From Dactylosporangium fulvum (GTDB taxonomy: Bacteria > Actinomycetota > Actinomycetes > Mycobacteriales > Micromonosporaceae): 64,000 nt of DNA. The DNA is taken from positions 582,501-646,500 of the forward strand of contig NZ_CP073720.1 in NCBI RefSeq assembly GCF_025137375.1. Direction: 5' to 3'. The translations under genes and the position numbers were made by a program. The notes under the pieces are model-generated. The model was not told the DNA's origin. It ran no database searches and saw only the letters and a list, made by a program, of their open reading frames with translations. Shown here piece by piece: positions 1 to 10,732 of this stretch. Numbering within the stretch: the first letter of the stretch is position 1; each line of letters begins with the position of its first letter.

Positions 1-2199
<2,199 letters not shown>

Positions 2200-2321
2200 A
2201 AACACTCCCGCTTCGGGTGGGAGGGCTTTGAAAGTGTTGACGCATCCACTGTGTGATTCTGAACCAACACCGGTCGCACCCCACATGTTGGTGGGTGTGC
2301 GGGGTTGTATAGGTTCATAGT

Positions 2322-2438
2322 GTTACGGCGGCCATAGCGGAGGGGAAACGCCCGGTCCCATTCCGAACCCGGAAGCTAAGCCCTCCAGCGCCGATGGTAC
2401 TGCACCCGAGAGAGTGTGGGAGAGTAGGACGCCGCCGG
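2322..2438 (+). rRNA. rrf: 5S ribosomal RNA
   Basis: A typical actinobacterial 5S sequence lies about 120 nt after the 23S end. Its terminal helix pairs tacggcggc at the 5' end with gccgccg at the 3' end, and the internal cccattccgaacccggaagc block is present. The 23S-5S spacer (about 2200-2321) holds a small ctccc/gggag hairpin and no tRNA. Both ends are homology estimates, accurate to a few bases. Confidence 0.96.
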
Positions 2439-2450
2439 ACAAACTTTCGC

Positions 2451-2482
2451 TCAGGGGCCCACCAAATCTGGTGGGCCCCTGA
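2451..2482 (+). terminator. rRNA operon terminator hairpin
   Basis: A perfect 13-bp stem pairs 2451-2463 (tcaggggcccacc) with 2470-2482 around a 6-nt loop (aaatct), 12 nt after the 5S gene. There is no long T-run after it (cgcgtttc), which is usual for high-G+C actinomycete terminators. Confidence 0.85.
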
Positions 2483-2518
2483 CGCGTTTCAACAGACGTT
2501 TTGCGCCGCGCTTTTACT

Positions 2519-3121
2519 ATGCCGCGCATGTCCTACGACGACGATCTCCCCGGCCTGTCCGAGCGCCACGACGCGGCCTCCGGTCTGCTGCCCGCCCATT
2601 TCGACGACGACCAGGCGGTCGCCGGGCAGAAGCGTCTCCGAAAAGTGCTCCGAGCTCTGGGCGCCCGCGTGGCCGGCAAACCCGCCGGCTCACCGACCGG
2701 GCCGACGTACAGCCTGGTGATTCACACCAGCGACCACAACTACGAGAGCACCCTGTACGCCGTGCCCGACGAAGCGGTCACGCCGGCGCTTCGCGCGGCG
2801 CTCCAGGTGGCGCCCGATTGCTTCGCCGCGCCCGACGACGCGTACCTCAAATGCTGGGGCGACATCCTGCGGCTGCTCGCGGTGTGGGGGCTCGCCGGGC
2901 TCACCGCGGCGCAGTTCCACGATGTGATGGTCGAGGACTTCGGCGCCGGCCACGGCCACACGGACCTTCCGGACCTGGACGAGCTGACCGCGCTGGCTGG
3001 TGCTTGGGCACCGTACGTGGTCGCGTCACTGGACCAGGCCGGAACGACCGCTGTGGACGGCGCCGCGCCATGGCTGAGCTACCGGTACCGGAGCATGCAC
3101 CTGTTCCGTCAGAGCATGTGA
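2519..3121 (+). CDS. hypothetical protein, about 200 aa
   Basis: An acidic soluble protein I do not recognise. It has no signal peptide or membrane segment. Codon bias is clearly coding. The N-terminal part is basic and alanine-rich; the middle (about residues 60-130) has regular alternating hydrophobic stretches, and the C-terminus ends RYRSMHLFRQSM. The start is uncertain: ATG at 2519 or 2528, with a TTG further up at 2501, and none has a clear Shine-Dalgarno sequence. The gene directly follows the rRNA operon and converges on the penicillin-binding protein gene, with a shared hairpin between them. No function is assigned. Confidence 0.7.
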   Translation: MPRMSYDDDLPGLSERHDAASGLLPAHFDDDQAVAGQKRLRKVLRALGARVAGKPAGSPTGPTYSLVIHTSDHNYESTLYAVPDEAVTPALRAALQVAPDCFAAPDDAYLKCWGDILRLLAVWGLAGLTAAQFHDVMVEDFGAGHGHTDLPDLDELTALAGAWAPYVVASLDQAGTTAVDGAAPWLSYRYRSMHLFRQSM

Positions 3122-3145
3122 GAGAAAGAGACTGACCCCTCCCAG

Positions 3146-3182
3146 AGCGTCGCGGGCGGGCCACGGGGCAGCCCGCGACGCT
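3146..3182. terminator. bidirectional hairpin between convergent genes
   Basis: A perfect 12-bp stem pairs agcgtcgcgggc (3146-3157) with gcccgcgacgct (3171-3182) around a 13-nt loop. It sits between the stops of two convergent genes (3121 and 3207), so it probably ends transcription from both sides. Confidence 0.75.
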
Positions 3183-3206
3183 GGAACCCTGCCCTGCGAA
3201 CGAGGG

Positions 3207-5354
3207 TCAGCCGCCGAACGCCTTGGCGCGGCTCGGCGCGGTGAAGTCCTCCGCGGGCACGCCGGCGAGGGCGCCCTTGAGCGTGTACGCGACCGCGTTG
3301 TTGATGACGGGGTGCGACATCGTCTTGTTGGTCTGCGGGTTGTCCGGGTCGGTGACGATACCGGCGACCGCGAGCTGCTTGGCCGTCACGACAAACGTCG
3401 CGCTCTTCTCGCCGTCCGTGGTGCCGGTCTTGCCGGCGACAGGCCGGCCGACCTGGCCGTGGACGGCGGCGGCCGTACCACCGTCGGGGCAGGCGTTGAA
3501 CGCGGACTGGTCGCCGACCGGGCAGCGGGCCATGTCCACGGCGGCGCGGGCCACGTCCGGGTCGACGACCTGCTTGCACTGCGGGCTCCCGGCGTCGATC
3601 CGGTTGCCGTTGAGGTCCCGGATCTCGACGACCGGGGTCGGGGTGCAGTACTTGCCGTCGGCGGCCAGGGTGGCGTAGGCGTTGGCGAGGTCCAGCGGGG
3701 TCGTGTCCGACACGCCCAGCGTGAACGCGCCCCACAGGTGGGCGTCGGCGGCCCGCTCGGCGTCGTCCGGGGCCCGGAACTGGATGCCCAGCCGCTGTGC
3801 CACGTCGACCACCTTCTCCGCGCCGACCCGCTGCTGCAGCGGCACGAAGTAGGTGTTCAGCGACATGCCGAAGCTCTGCCACATGTTGAAGTCGCCGGCC
3901 TGGTCACCCGAGTTCTTCGGGCAGTAGTGCGCCCCGTTGCAGGCGGTGGGGCTGCTCGGTTCGACCGGATAGTCGGACACGAACTGTTTCTGGACGTTTT
4001 CGGTGTGCGACAGCGGCAGGCCCGCCTCCAGCGCGGCGACCGCGGAGAAGATCTTGAACGACGATCCGGCCTGGTAGCCGGGGACCTCGGGGCCGCCGGT
4101 GATGAGCGGGACCGTCGTGTTGGGGTAGTTGCCCTTCTGCCCCTTCTTCGACGGGTTGGTGCTGGGCCCGTTGTGGGTCTGGTCGTTGCTGAAGTTGCGG
4201 TTCGTCGCGAGGGCCTGCACCCGCCCGGTGCCCGGCTCGATCGCGGCGAGCATGACCGCCTCGGAGTCGCCGATCTTGACGGAGTTACCGGCGTCCGGCT
4301 GGTCCTGGGCGTACTTGAACGCGGCTGCCTGGGCCTGCACGCTCATCGAGCTGATGATGGTGTAGCCGCCGGAGCGCAGTTTGTTCTGCCGCTCGTACGC
4401 GTCGGCGCCGAACGCGGGTTGCTCGAGCCACCACCGGCGCAGGTAGTCGCACATGAAGCCGGCGCCGAGGTCGGGGCGCTGGACGGCCTCGCAGCCCTCG
4501 GGGGTCCGCTTGCCGACGATCGTGAGCTTGGTGGCCACCGCCTCGTCGGCCTGCTGCTTGGTGATGTAGCCCATCGTCACCATCTGGCTGAGCACGTACT
4601 TCTGCCGGTCCAGCGCGCGTGGCAGGCCCTCGGCCGTGGCCGGGTCGTTGGTTGTCGGCGCCTTCACCAGGCCGGCGATGAGCGCGGCCTCCGGCAGCGT
4701 GAGATCCTTCGGGTCCTTGTCGAAGTAGACGTGCGACGCGGCGAAGATGCCGTACGCGCCGTGGCCGAATGACGAGATGTTCAGGTACCGCTCGAGGATC
4801 TGCTCCTTGGAGAGCTTCTTCTCCAGCGCGACCGCGAGCTTCATCTCCCGCACCTTGCGGGTCGGCGTCTTGTCGGTAGCCTCCACGACCTCCTGCGGTG
4901 TGCGCGCCGAGTAGGCGGCGACCTGCCGCACGTACTGCATGGTCAGCGTCGAGGCGCCCTGCTGGTCGCCGCCGTTCTGGTTGTTGACGAACGCGCGGGC
5001 CACACCCTTCAGGTCCACGCCGTGGTGCTGGTAGAACCGCGTGTCCTCGGCGGCCACGATCGCCTGCGTCATGACCGGCGCGACCTCGGTGATCGGCACG
5101 TCCCGCCGGTTCTCGTCGTACATCATCGCCAGCAGTGTCTTGCCGTCGTTGGCGTAGACGTACGAGATCTGCGGCGACGGCAGCACGTCGAAGGTGGTCG
5201 GCAGGCCCTCGAAGGTGTCGGCGCCGGTCTTGGCGGCCAGGCCCGACATGGCCAGTGTCGGGAACACCGCCGCGGCCACCATCACACCGGCGACCAGCCC
5301 GCACAGCAGCAGAGACGAAACGGCGGACAGCACACCGTGGCCACGCAAACGCAT
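3207..5354 (-). CDS. class A penicillin-binding protein (glycosyltransferase/transpeptidase)
   Basis: Bifunctional peptidoglycan synthase, 715 aa, anchored by one N-terminal membrane segment (about residues 8-38). The GT51 glycosyltransferase domain (about 65-250) shows the catalytic EDTRFYQHHG motif with Glu103 and the QGASTLTMQ motif at 132-140. The transpeptidase domain (about 360-690) has all three penicillin-binding motifs: SSFK with the acyl-serine at 431, SLN at 498-500 and KTGT at 642-645. It polymerises lipid II outside the membrane and cross-links stem peptides. The start ATG at 5354 places the basic MRLRGHG segment just before the membrane helix. No PASTA domains are present. The gene is monocistronic and divergent from the MpaB-like gene. 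Confidence 0.95.
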   Translation of the reverse strand: MRLRGHGVLSAVSSLLLCGLVAGVMVAAAVFPTLAMSGLAAKTGADTFEGLPTTFDVLPSPQISYVYANDGKTLLAMMYDENRRDVPITEVAPVMTQAIVAAEDTRFYQHHGVDLKGVARAFVNNQNGGDQQGASTLTMQYVRQVAAYSARTPQEVVEATDKTPTRKVREMKLAVALEKKLSKEQILERYLNISSFGHGAYGIFAASHVYFDKDPKDLTLPEAALIAGLVKAPTTNDPATAEGLPRALDRQKYVLSQMVTMGYITKQQADEAVATKLTIVGKRTPEGCEAVQRPDLGAGFMCDYLRRWWLEQPAFGADAYERQNKLRSGGYTIISSMSVQAQAAAFKYAQDQPDAGNSVKIGDSEAVMLAAIEPGTGRVQALATNRNFSNDQTHNGPSTNPSKKGQKGNYPNTTVPLITGGPEVPGYQAGSSFKIFSAVAALEAGLPLSHTENVQKQFVSDYPVEPSSPTACNGAHYCPKNSGDQAGDFNMWQSFGMSLNTYFVPLQQRVGAEKVVDVAQRLGIQFRAPDDAERAADAHLWGAFTLGVSDTTPLDLANAYATLAADGKYCTPTPVVEIRDLNGNRIDAGSPQCKQVVDPDVARAAVDMARCPVGDQSAFNACPDGGTAAAVHGQVGRPVAGKTGTTDGEKSATFVVTAKQLAVAGIVTDPDNPQTNKTMSHPVINNAVAYTLKGALAGVPAEDFTAPSRAKAFGG

Positions 5355-5510
5355 ACAGGCACCCCAGGGTTTCGCCGGCTACGCAGTCTCAAACCCTTCA
5401 AGTCGTACCCAATCTGACGCTGTGCGACACGTGACACTTTGCACATGAAGGCGGTGATGTCCACTGTGGACTGATTTGGTGGTGTTGACGGCGTACCTAT
5501 CCTCGGCGGG

Positions 5511-6299
5511 GTGCGCCGCTTCGACGTCCGGGACCACATCGCTCAGCTCGATCCGGTGCGCGACTATGCCGAGATCACGCGGCTGCTGATGTTCCGGGAG
5601 TTTCCGTGGGACGTGCGTATGGCGGGCCGGCTGATGATCTGGCACCTGTACGCCAACCCGCCGGTCGCCACGGTCGTGGGCAGCACCGGTGCGCTCGCCG
5701 TCCGGGCCGAGGTCACCTCCCTGGCGTTCGGGGACCTCGTCGAGCACGGGTTCGACTCGCGGCGAGGGCGGGAGGTCGTCCGGTTCGTCAACCGCGGCCA
5801 CCGGGGCACGCCGGTGACCGCCGCGCACAACCGGTTTGCGCTCGCGGCACTGACGGTGACGCTCCTACGCTGGCTCGACCGGTACGGTTGGCGTCCGGTC
5901 ACCGAGGGTGAGCGGATCGCGGTGATCACGTTCTACGCTGAGCTCGGCCGCCGCATCGGCGTGCGGGACCTGCCGCGGACCTACGACGCGCTCACCGCCT
6001 ACCTCGCCGGGTGCGAGGCCGGGTTCGCGCCGTCGGCGGCCGGCGAGCTGTGCAGCGAGCGGACCCTGGCGATGGCGCGCGGCCGGGTGTCCCCGCTGCT
6101 GCGGCCGCTGGTCCGGCCGGTCGTCGCGGCACTGCTCGACCCGGGCGTTCGAGCGGCTGTCGGCCTGCCGCCGCCCGCCGGGCCGGTGCGGTTCGCCGTC
6201 CGTGGCGTGCTGCGCCTGCGGCGCCGTGTGGTGCGCCTGCTCCCGCCTCGCGCCGAGGCGACCACTCCGCGAACCCGGCGCGGAAACTCTCATCGCTGA
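5511..6299 (+). CDS. MpaB/rubber-oxygenase family (DUF2236-like) protein
   Basis: A 262-aa protein resembling the ER-bound oxygenase MpaB / latex-clearing-protein (DUF2236) family, whose members bind haem b and act as oxygenases. The recognisable core is the stretch around HGFDSRRGREVVRFVNRGH (residues about 82-100), followed by AHNRFALAALTVTLLRWLDRYGW; family proteins carry the same HGFDSP..GR..VRRMN..H and YGWRP pattern. The last 40 residues are arginine- and proline-rich. The start is GTG at 5511; no strong ribosome site is visible, so the transcript may be leaderless. It stands alone between the penicillin-binding protein gene and a two-component pair. The substrate is unknown. Confidence 0.7.
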   Translation: MRRFDVRDHIAQLDPVRDYAEITRLLMFREFPWDVRMAGRLMIWHLYANPPVATVVGSTGALAVRAEVTSLAFGDLVEHGFDSRRGREVVRFVNRGHRGTPVTAAHNRFALAALTVTLLRWLDRYGWRPVTEGERIAVITFYAELGRRIGVRDLPRTYDALTAYLAGCEAGFAPSAAGELCSERTLAMARGRVSPLLRPLVRPVVAALLDPGVRAAVGLPPPAGPVRFAVRGVLRLRRRVVRLLPPRAEATTPRTRRGNSHR

Positions 6300-6390
6300 G
6301 TCGCTCCGGGGGACGAACAACCGCCGACTTCGACTACGGCAACGACCTGCGTCAGATCGCCTGAAGGTTCGCTCTGCCACCAAGCATGGG

Positions 6391-7071
6391 TCAGCGCTTC
6401 GGGTCGGCTGCGTCGCCTGGGCGGATCAGGCCTGTTTCGTAGGCGAAGATGACCGCCTGGACGCGGTCGCGGAGCTGGAGTTTCGCCAGGATTCGCTTCA
6501 CGTGGGTCTTCACCGTCGACTCTTCCACGCCCAGCAGATCGGCGATCTCCGTGTTGGTGCGGCCGCGGGCCGCCGCCTCCAGGACCTCGCGCTCGCGTGG
6601 GGTCAGTTCCAGCAGGCGGCGGGTGGCGGCCGGGTCCGGTTGGGGTTGGTGGGTCATCCGGTCGATGACCGTGCGGGTCACCGCCGGGGAGAGCAGGGAC
6701 TCGCCGGACGCGATGGTGTGAATGGCGGCGATGAGCTGCTCCGGCTGGGTGCGCTTCAGCAGGAAACCCGAGGCGCCGGCGCTCAGCGCGCCGAACACGT
6801 AATCGTCGTCCTCGAACGTCGTCAGGATCAGGATGCGGGCCGGTGAGCCGCTCGCCACGATCTCCCTCGTGGCGCCGATGCCGTCCAGGTGCGGCATCCG
6901 CACGTCCATCAGCACGACGTCCGGTTTCGCGCGCTTTGTCTGCTCGACGGCCTCGCGACCGTCGGCGGCCTCGCCGACCACGAGGATGCGGTCGTCGCTG
7001 GACAGCACCGCTCGCAGGCCGGCCCGCATGAGGTCGTCGTCGTCGACGACCAGGACCCGGGGTCCGCTCAC
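6391..7071 (-). CDS. NarL/LuxR-family response regulator
   Basis: A 226-aa two-component regulator. The receiver domain (1-120) has the acidic pocket DDDD at 10-13, the phospho-acceptor Asp56 in DVVLMD, the switch residue Thr84 in ILTTFED and the lysine in FLLKRTQ. The C-terminal LuxR HTH (about 150-210) carries LTPREREVLEAAARG and TNTEIADLLGVEESTVKTH. Its start codon overlaps the kinase stop by 4 bp (ATGA), so the two are translated together. It probably controls the divergent MMPL exporter across the intergenic region at 8244-8414. Confidence 0.95.
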   Translation of the reverse strand: MSGPRVLVVDDDDLMRAGLRAVLSSDDRILVVGEAADGREAVEQTKRAKPDVVLMDVRMPHLDGIGATREIVASGSPARILILTTFEDDDYVFGALSAGASGFLLKRTQPEQLIAAIHTIASGESLLSPAVTRTVIDRMTHQPQPDPAATRRLLELTPREREVLEAAARGRTNTEIADLLGVEESTVKTHVKRILAKLQLRDRVQAVIFAYETGLIRPGDAADPKR

Positions 7072-8243
7072 GCCGTGACTCCGGCGCGGCCGGCGAAGTG
7101 CGGCAGGCAGGCGGACAGCTCATACAGACTCCCGGAAGCCTTCGCCTGCAGCGTGCCGCCCAGCAGGACCGCTCGCTCGCGCATGCCGACGATGCCGTGG
7201 CCGCCGGTGGTCGGCGGGGTGGCGGTGGTGCGGGTCGGGTTGGTGACCGTGATCTCGACGGCCTCGGGAGCGAAGCGCACGGTCACGTCGGCGCTGCCGT
7301 CGCCGTGGCGGGTCGCGTTGGTCAGCGCCTCCTGCAGGATCCGGTACGCCGCCGAGGCGACACTACGCGGCACCGCACCGGGGGAGCCGACGATGCGGCT
7401 GGTCAGCGCCAGCCCGCCCGACCGGAACCCGTCCAGGAGGTCGTCGATCGCGGCCGGGCCGGCCGGCGTCAGGTCGCTCTGCCCGTCCTCACGCAGTGCC
7501 CGGACCAAGCGTCCGATCTCGTCCATCGTGCCGCGTGCGACGTCCTCGATCGTGGCCAGTGCCCGCTTGGAACGCTCCGGGTCGCGCTCGTGCAGCAGCC
7601 GCGCGGCCCCGGCCTGCACGAGAATGACGCTGATCGCGTGACCGGCCGAGTCGTGCAGCTCCCGCGCGATGCGGGTGCGCTCCTGCGCGGCGGCGAGCCG
7701 GTGCTCCCGCTCCACCTCGCGCTCGGTCCGCGCGGCCCGCTCCTCCAGCGTGACGATGCGCTCACGGCGCAGCCGGCTACGGTCGCCGGTGATCCAGATC
7801 GCGACGAACATCACCGCCAGAAAGGTCAGTTCGACCGAGATGCGGGTCAGGTCGTCACCGGCCAGCTGGTAGGAGACCACCAACAACGGACCGAACCCGA
7901 CCACCGCGGCCAGCGCGGAACGCCGCACCAGATCGGAGCCGCCGCTGTACCGCACGGCGACGCCGTACCCGCCGATCGCGGCGCCGAGCGGGAAGTCCAG
8001 CGGATAGTTCAGCATCATCAGGGTGAGGGAGGCCACGCCGACGACCACGTAGACGGTCACCGGGGCACGCTCACGCAGCGCCAGCGGCACCGACGCCACG
8101 ACGGCGAGCACGACGCCGAGGGCGTCGAGCGGCGTGGACTGCGGGCTCGGCGTGCCCAGCCCGCCAACGGCGAGGGTGCTCACCGCGATGGCGAGCGTGA
8201 TCGCCGCGATCCCCCCGTCCACCAGCATCGTCCGCCTGTCCAC
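7068..8243 (-). CDS. NarL-type sensor histidine kinase
   Basis: A membrane sensor kinase, about 391 aa from the GTG at 8243; an in-frame ATG at 8228 is the alternative. Upstream in-frame sequence is arginine- and glycine-rich and not protein-like, so longer starts were rejected. Several membrane helices fill residues 10-155, followed by a coiled linker. The HisKA_3 dimerisation helix has the phosphorylated His197 in RIARELHDSAGH. The HATPase domain shows the N-box ALTNATRHGDG and the G-box GGHGIVGMRERA. It should phosphorylate the regulator encoded by the overlapping gene. The first membrane helices carry little extracellular sequence, which fits sensing within the membrane. Confidence 0.93.
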   Translation of the reverse strand: MDRRTMLVDGGIAAITLAIAVSTLAVGGLGTPSPQSTPLDALGVVLAVVASVPLALRERAPVTVYVVVGVASLTLMMLNYPLDFPLGAAIGGYGVAVRYSGGSDLVRRSALAAVVGFGPLLVVSYQLAGDDLTRISVELTFLAVMFVAIWITGDRSRLRRERIVTLEERAARTEREVEREHRLAAAQERTRIARELHDSAGHAISVILVQAGAARLLHERDPERSKRALATIEDVARGTMDEIGRLVRALREDGQSDLTPAGPAAIDDLLDGFRSGGLALTSRIVGSPGAVPRSVASAAYRILQEALTNATRHGDGSADVTVRFAPEAVEITVTNPTRTTATPPTTGGHGIVGMRERAVLLGGTLQAKASGSLYELSACLPHFAGRAGVTA

Positions 8244-8414
8244 CCTGCCAGCGTAGAGAGCCGGCCCGGCGGGTGAAACGCTCCGCGGGGGGATGCCGTA
8301 TGCCCCTACGGGGGGACACAAAGATCCCTTCAGCGAGCGTTGTCCCGAAGTACCGCCGCTTCCTAGCGTTCTCCGTCGGGCAATCCGGCCGACGCCAGGG
8401 GAAGGCGGCGCACG

Positions 8415-10577
8415 ATGGCACAGACCACGCAAACGGAACACACGACGAGCACCAGCACCGTCTTCACACGGCTGGCGGCCCGCTCGTATCGGCACCGGTG
8501 GCTCGCGCTCATCGCCTGGGTCGCCGTCCTGGTGGCCGTCACCGTCGCCGCGCAGGTCGTCGGCAGCGACTACCGCAACGACTTCTCGCTGCCCGGCACC
8601 GACTCACAACGCGCCTTCGACATGCTGCGGGAGCGGGCGCCGGAGCAGGCCGGCGCGACGGCGCAGGTGGTCGTGCAGCGCGCGGACGGTCTCGCCGCGA
8701 AGCCCACTCGGGACCGGATCGAGGCCATGCTCCGCGACGTGCGCGAGCTGCCCCGGGTCGCGGAGGTCCGCAGTCCGTACGAAGATCCCAGCGCCATGTC
8801 CCGCGACGGCACCATCGCCTACGCGACGGTCGTGTTCGACGCACCCGCCGAGCAGGTCCCGAGCGAGGACGTCCGCCGGGTCATGGACACCGCGCAGGCC
8901 GCCCGCAGTGACGGGCTGCGCGTCGAGCTCGGCGGCGACCCGATCCGCAACGCGCAGGAGAGCGCGGGCGGCGCCGCCGAAGGTGTCGGGATGCTGGCCG
9001 CGCTCGTGATCCTCGTGCTGCTCTTCGGCTCGCTGCTCGCCGCGAGTCTGCCGATCGTCATCGCGGTGTTCGCGGTCGGCAGCGCCATCGGCGTCGTCGC
9101 GCTCGCCTCGCACCTGGCGACGATCGCCGACTTCACGGTGCCGCTGATGCTGCTGGTGGGGCTCGGTGTCGGCATCGACTATGCGCTGCTGGTGTTCTCC
9201 CGCTACCGCAGCGAACTGCTCGCCGGTGCCGACCGGGCCGCCGCCACCCGCACGGCGCTGGACACCGCCGGTCGCACCGTCTTCTTCGCCGGCTGCACGG
9301 TCATCGTGGCACTGCTCGGCCTCATCGCCCTCGGCCTCGGCTCGTTGCAGGGTGTCGCCGTCGCCATCGCGGTGACCGTCCTCGTCACGATGATCGCGTC
9401 CCTGACACTGTTGCCGGCCCTGCTCGCCGTCGTCGGTGCCCGCGTCGAGCGTGGGGTCCGCAAGCGGGCGTCCCGCGCCACCCGACGCGAAGGCGATCGC
9501 TGGCGGTCCTGGTCGACATTGATGCAGCGCCGGCCATGGGCAGCGTTGGTACTGGCGGTGGGCGCCCTGCTCGCACTCGCCTGGCCGACCCTCGACATGC
9601 GACTCGGCTTCGCCGACGCCGGGACCGACGCGCCGTCGGCGACCTCCCGCGCCGCATACGACCTGCTGGCCGAGGGCTTCGGCGCCGGGTTCAACGGCCC
9701 GCTCGTCGTCGTGGTCCGCGGTGACACCGAGGCGGCGGCAACCGTCCAGCAGGCGCTGTCGACCACAACCGGCGTCGCGGCCACAACACCGCCACTACCC
9801 TCGAGTGCGGGCCTGTCAACCATCATCGTCTTCCCAGACGCCGGACCGCAGGACGCCCGCACCGCCGAGCTCGTCGACCGGCTGCGCTCGCAGACCCTGC
9901 CCCCGCTGGCCGCCAGCAGCGGCGCGACGCTGCTCGTCGGCGGCAGCACCGCCGCGGTCGTCGACTTCGCCGACGCGGTGAGCGGACGGCTGCCGATCTT
10001 CATCGGCCTGGTCGTCGGCCTGTCGGCGCTGCTGCTGCTCGTGGTGTTCCGCTCCGTGCTCATCCCGATCAAGGCCGCGCTGCTCAACCTGCTCAGTGTC
10101 GGCGCGGCGATGGGCGCCATCACGCTGATCTTCCAGGACGGCAGATTCGGCGTGCAGCCCGGCCCCATCGAGGCGTACGTCCCGGTCATGATCTTCGCGA
10201 TCGCGTTCGGGCTGTCGATGGACTACGAGGTGTTCCTGCTTGCCAGGATGCACGAGGAGTGGCAGCGCACGCGCGACGCGCAGCTCGCCATCCGGGAAGG
10301 GCTCGCGACCACCGGCCGGATCGTCACCGCCGCGGCGGCCATCATGGTCCTGGTGTTCGGCTCGTTCCTGCTCGACCCCGGCCGGATGCTCCAGCAGTTC
10401 GGCCTCGGGCTGGCCGTCGCCGTCCTCCTCGACGCCCTTGTCATCCGGTGCCTCATCGTGCCCGCGGTCATGCGACTGCTCGGCACCCGTGCCTGGTGGC
10501 TGCCGCGCTGGCTCGACCGGTCGCTCCCGCACGTGGCGCTGGAAGCAGGCCCGGCGGACCAGCGGGTCCCGCGGTGA
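8415..10577 (+). CDS. MMPL/RND-family exporter
   Basis: A 720-aa inner-membrane transporter of the MMPL branch of the RND superfamily, built as two repeats of one helix, a large extracytoplasmic loop and five or six helices. Each half carries the family's conserved motif after the loop: GVGIDYALLVFSRYR (about residues 250-265) and GLSMDYEVFLLARMHEE (about 600-616), whose acidic residues are implicated in proton relay. Such pumps move lipids, fatty acids or drugs. It is divergent from the two-component pair, and the 171-bp gap contains a cccctacgggg palindrome around 8303-8313 that could be a regulator site (weak). A tRNA-like gene on the opposite strand follows 62 bp after the stop. Confidence 0.93.
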   Translation: MAQTTQTEHTTSTSTVFTRLAARSYRHRWLALIAWVAVLVAVTVAAQVVGSDYRNDFSLPGTDSQRAFDMLRERAPEQAGATAQVVVQRADGLAAKPTRDRIEAMLRDVRELPRVAEVRSPYEDPSAMSRDGTIAYATVVFDAPAEQVPSEDVRRVMDTAQAARSDGLRVELGGDPIRNAQESAGGAAEGVGMLAALVILVLLFGSLLAASLPIVIAVFAVGSAIGVVALASHLATIADFTVPLMLLVGLGVGIDYALLVFSRYRSELLAGADRAAATRTALDTAGRTVFFAGCTVIVALLGLIALGLGSLQGVAVAIAVTVLVTMIASLTLLPALLAVVGARVERGVRKRASRATRREGDRWRSWSTLMQRRPWAALVLAVGALLALAWPTLDMRLGFADAGTDAPSATSRAAYDLLAEGFGAGFNGPLVVVVRGDTEAAATVQQALSTTTGVAATTPPLPSSAGLSTIIVFPDAGPQDARTAELVDRLRSQTLPPLAASSGATLLVGGSTAAVVDFADAVSGRLPIFIGLVVGLSALLLLVVFRSVLIPIKAALLNLLSVGAAMGAITLIFQDGRFGVQPGPIEAYVPVMIFAIAFGLSMDYEVFLLARMHEEWQRTRDAQLAIREGLATTGRIVTAAAAIMVLVFGSFLLDPGRMLQQFGLGLAVAVLLDALVIRCLIVPAVMRLLGTRAWWLPRWLDRSLPHVALEAGPADQRVPR

Positions 10578-10638
10578 GCGCGGCGCTCGACGGCTCGTGC
10601 GGAGTCCACGAACCTTCGTGGCAGTTCTTCGCGAAGGG

Positions 10639-10711
10639 CAGGGCCGGCCGGAATCGAACCGGCGTCCCCCGCCCCGTCAAGGCGGTGCGACGACCTCTGC
10701 GCTACGGCCCT
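10639..10711 (-). tRNA. atypical tRNA-like gene, anticodon GAC (Val?)
   Basis: Read on the - strand from 10711, the sequence folds into a full 73-nt cloverleaf. It has a perfect 7-bp acceptor stem AGGGCCG/CGGCCCT, TA at positions 8-9, D-arm GCG-cagaggtcgt-CGC, anticodon stem CCGCC/GGCGG with loop TTGACGG (anticodon genomic 10676-10678), a 5-nt variable loop, and T-arm GCCGG-ttcgatt-CCGGC. CCA is not encoded. The D-arm is unusual: only three pairs, and G where A21 is normally found. Two more genes in this window share this D-arm. It lies 21 bp after the stop of the ankyrin gene on the same strand, so it may be processed from that transcript. Whether it is charged is unknown. Confidence 0.65.
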
Positions 10712-10732
10712 GCCGCGTCGCAGTCTAGGCGG

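Noticed and set aside
7098..8276. A 392-codon + strand frame opposite the sensor kinase
   Set aside because: It is antisense to clear kinase motifs and has no domain of its own.
8244..8495. Longer N-terminus for the sensor kinase
   Set aside because: The extra 84 residues are arginine/glycine-rich without family match and would run across the divergent promoter region into the MMPL gene start.
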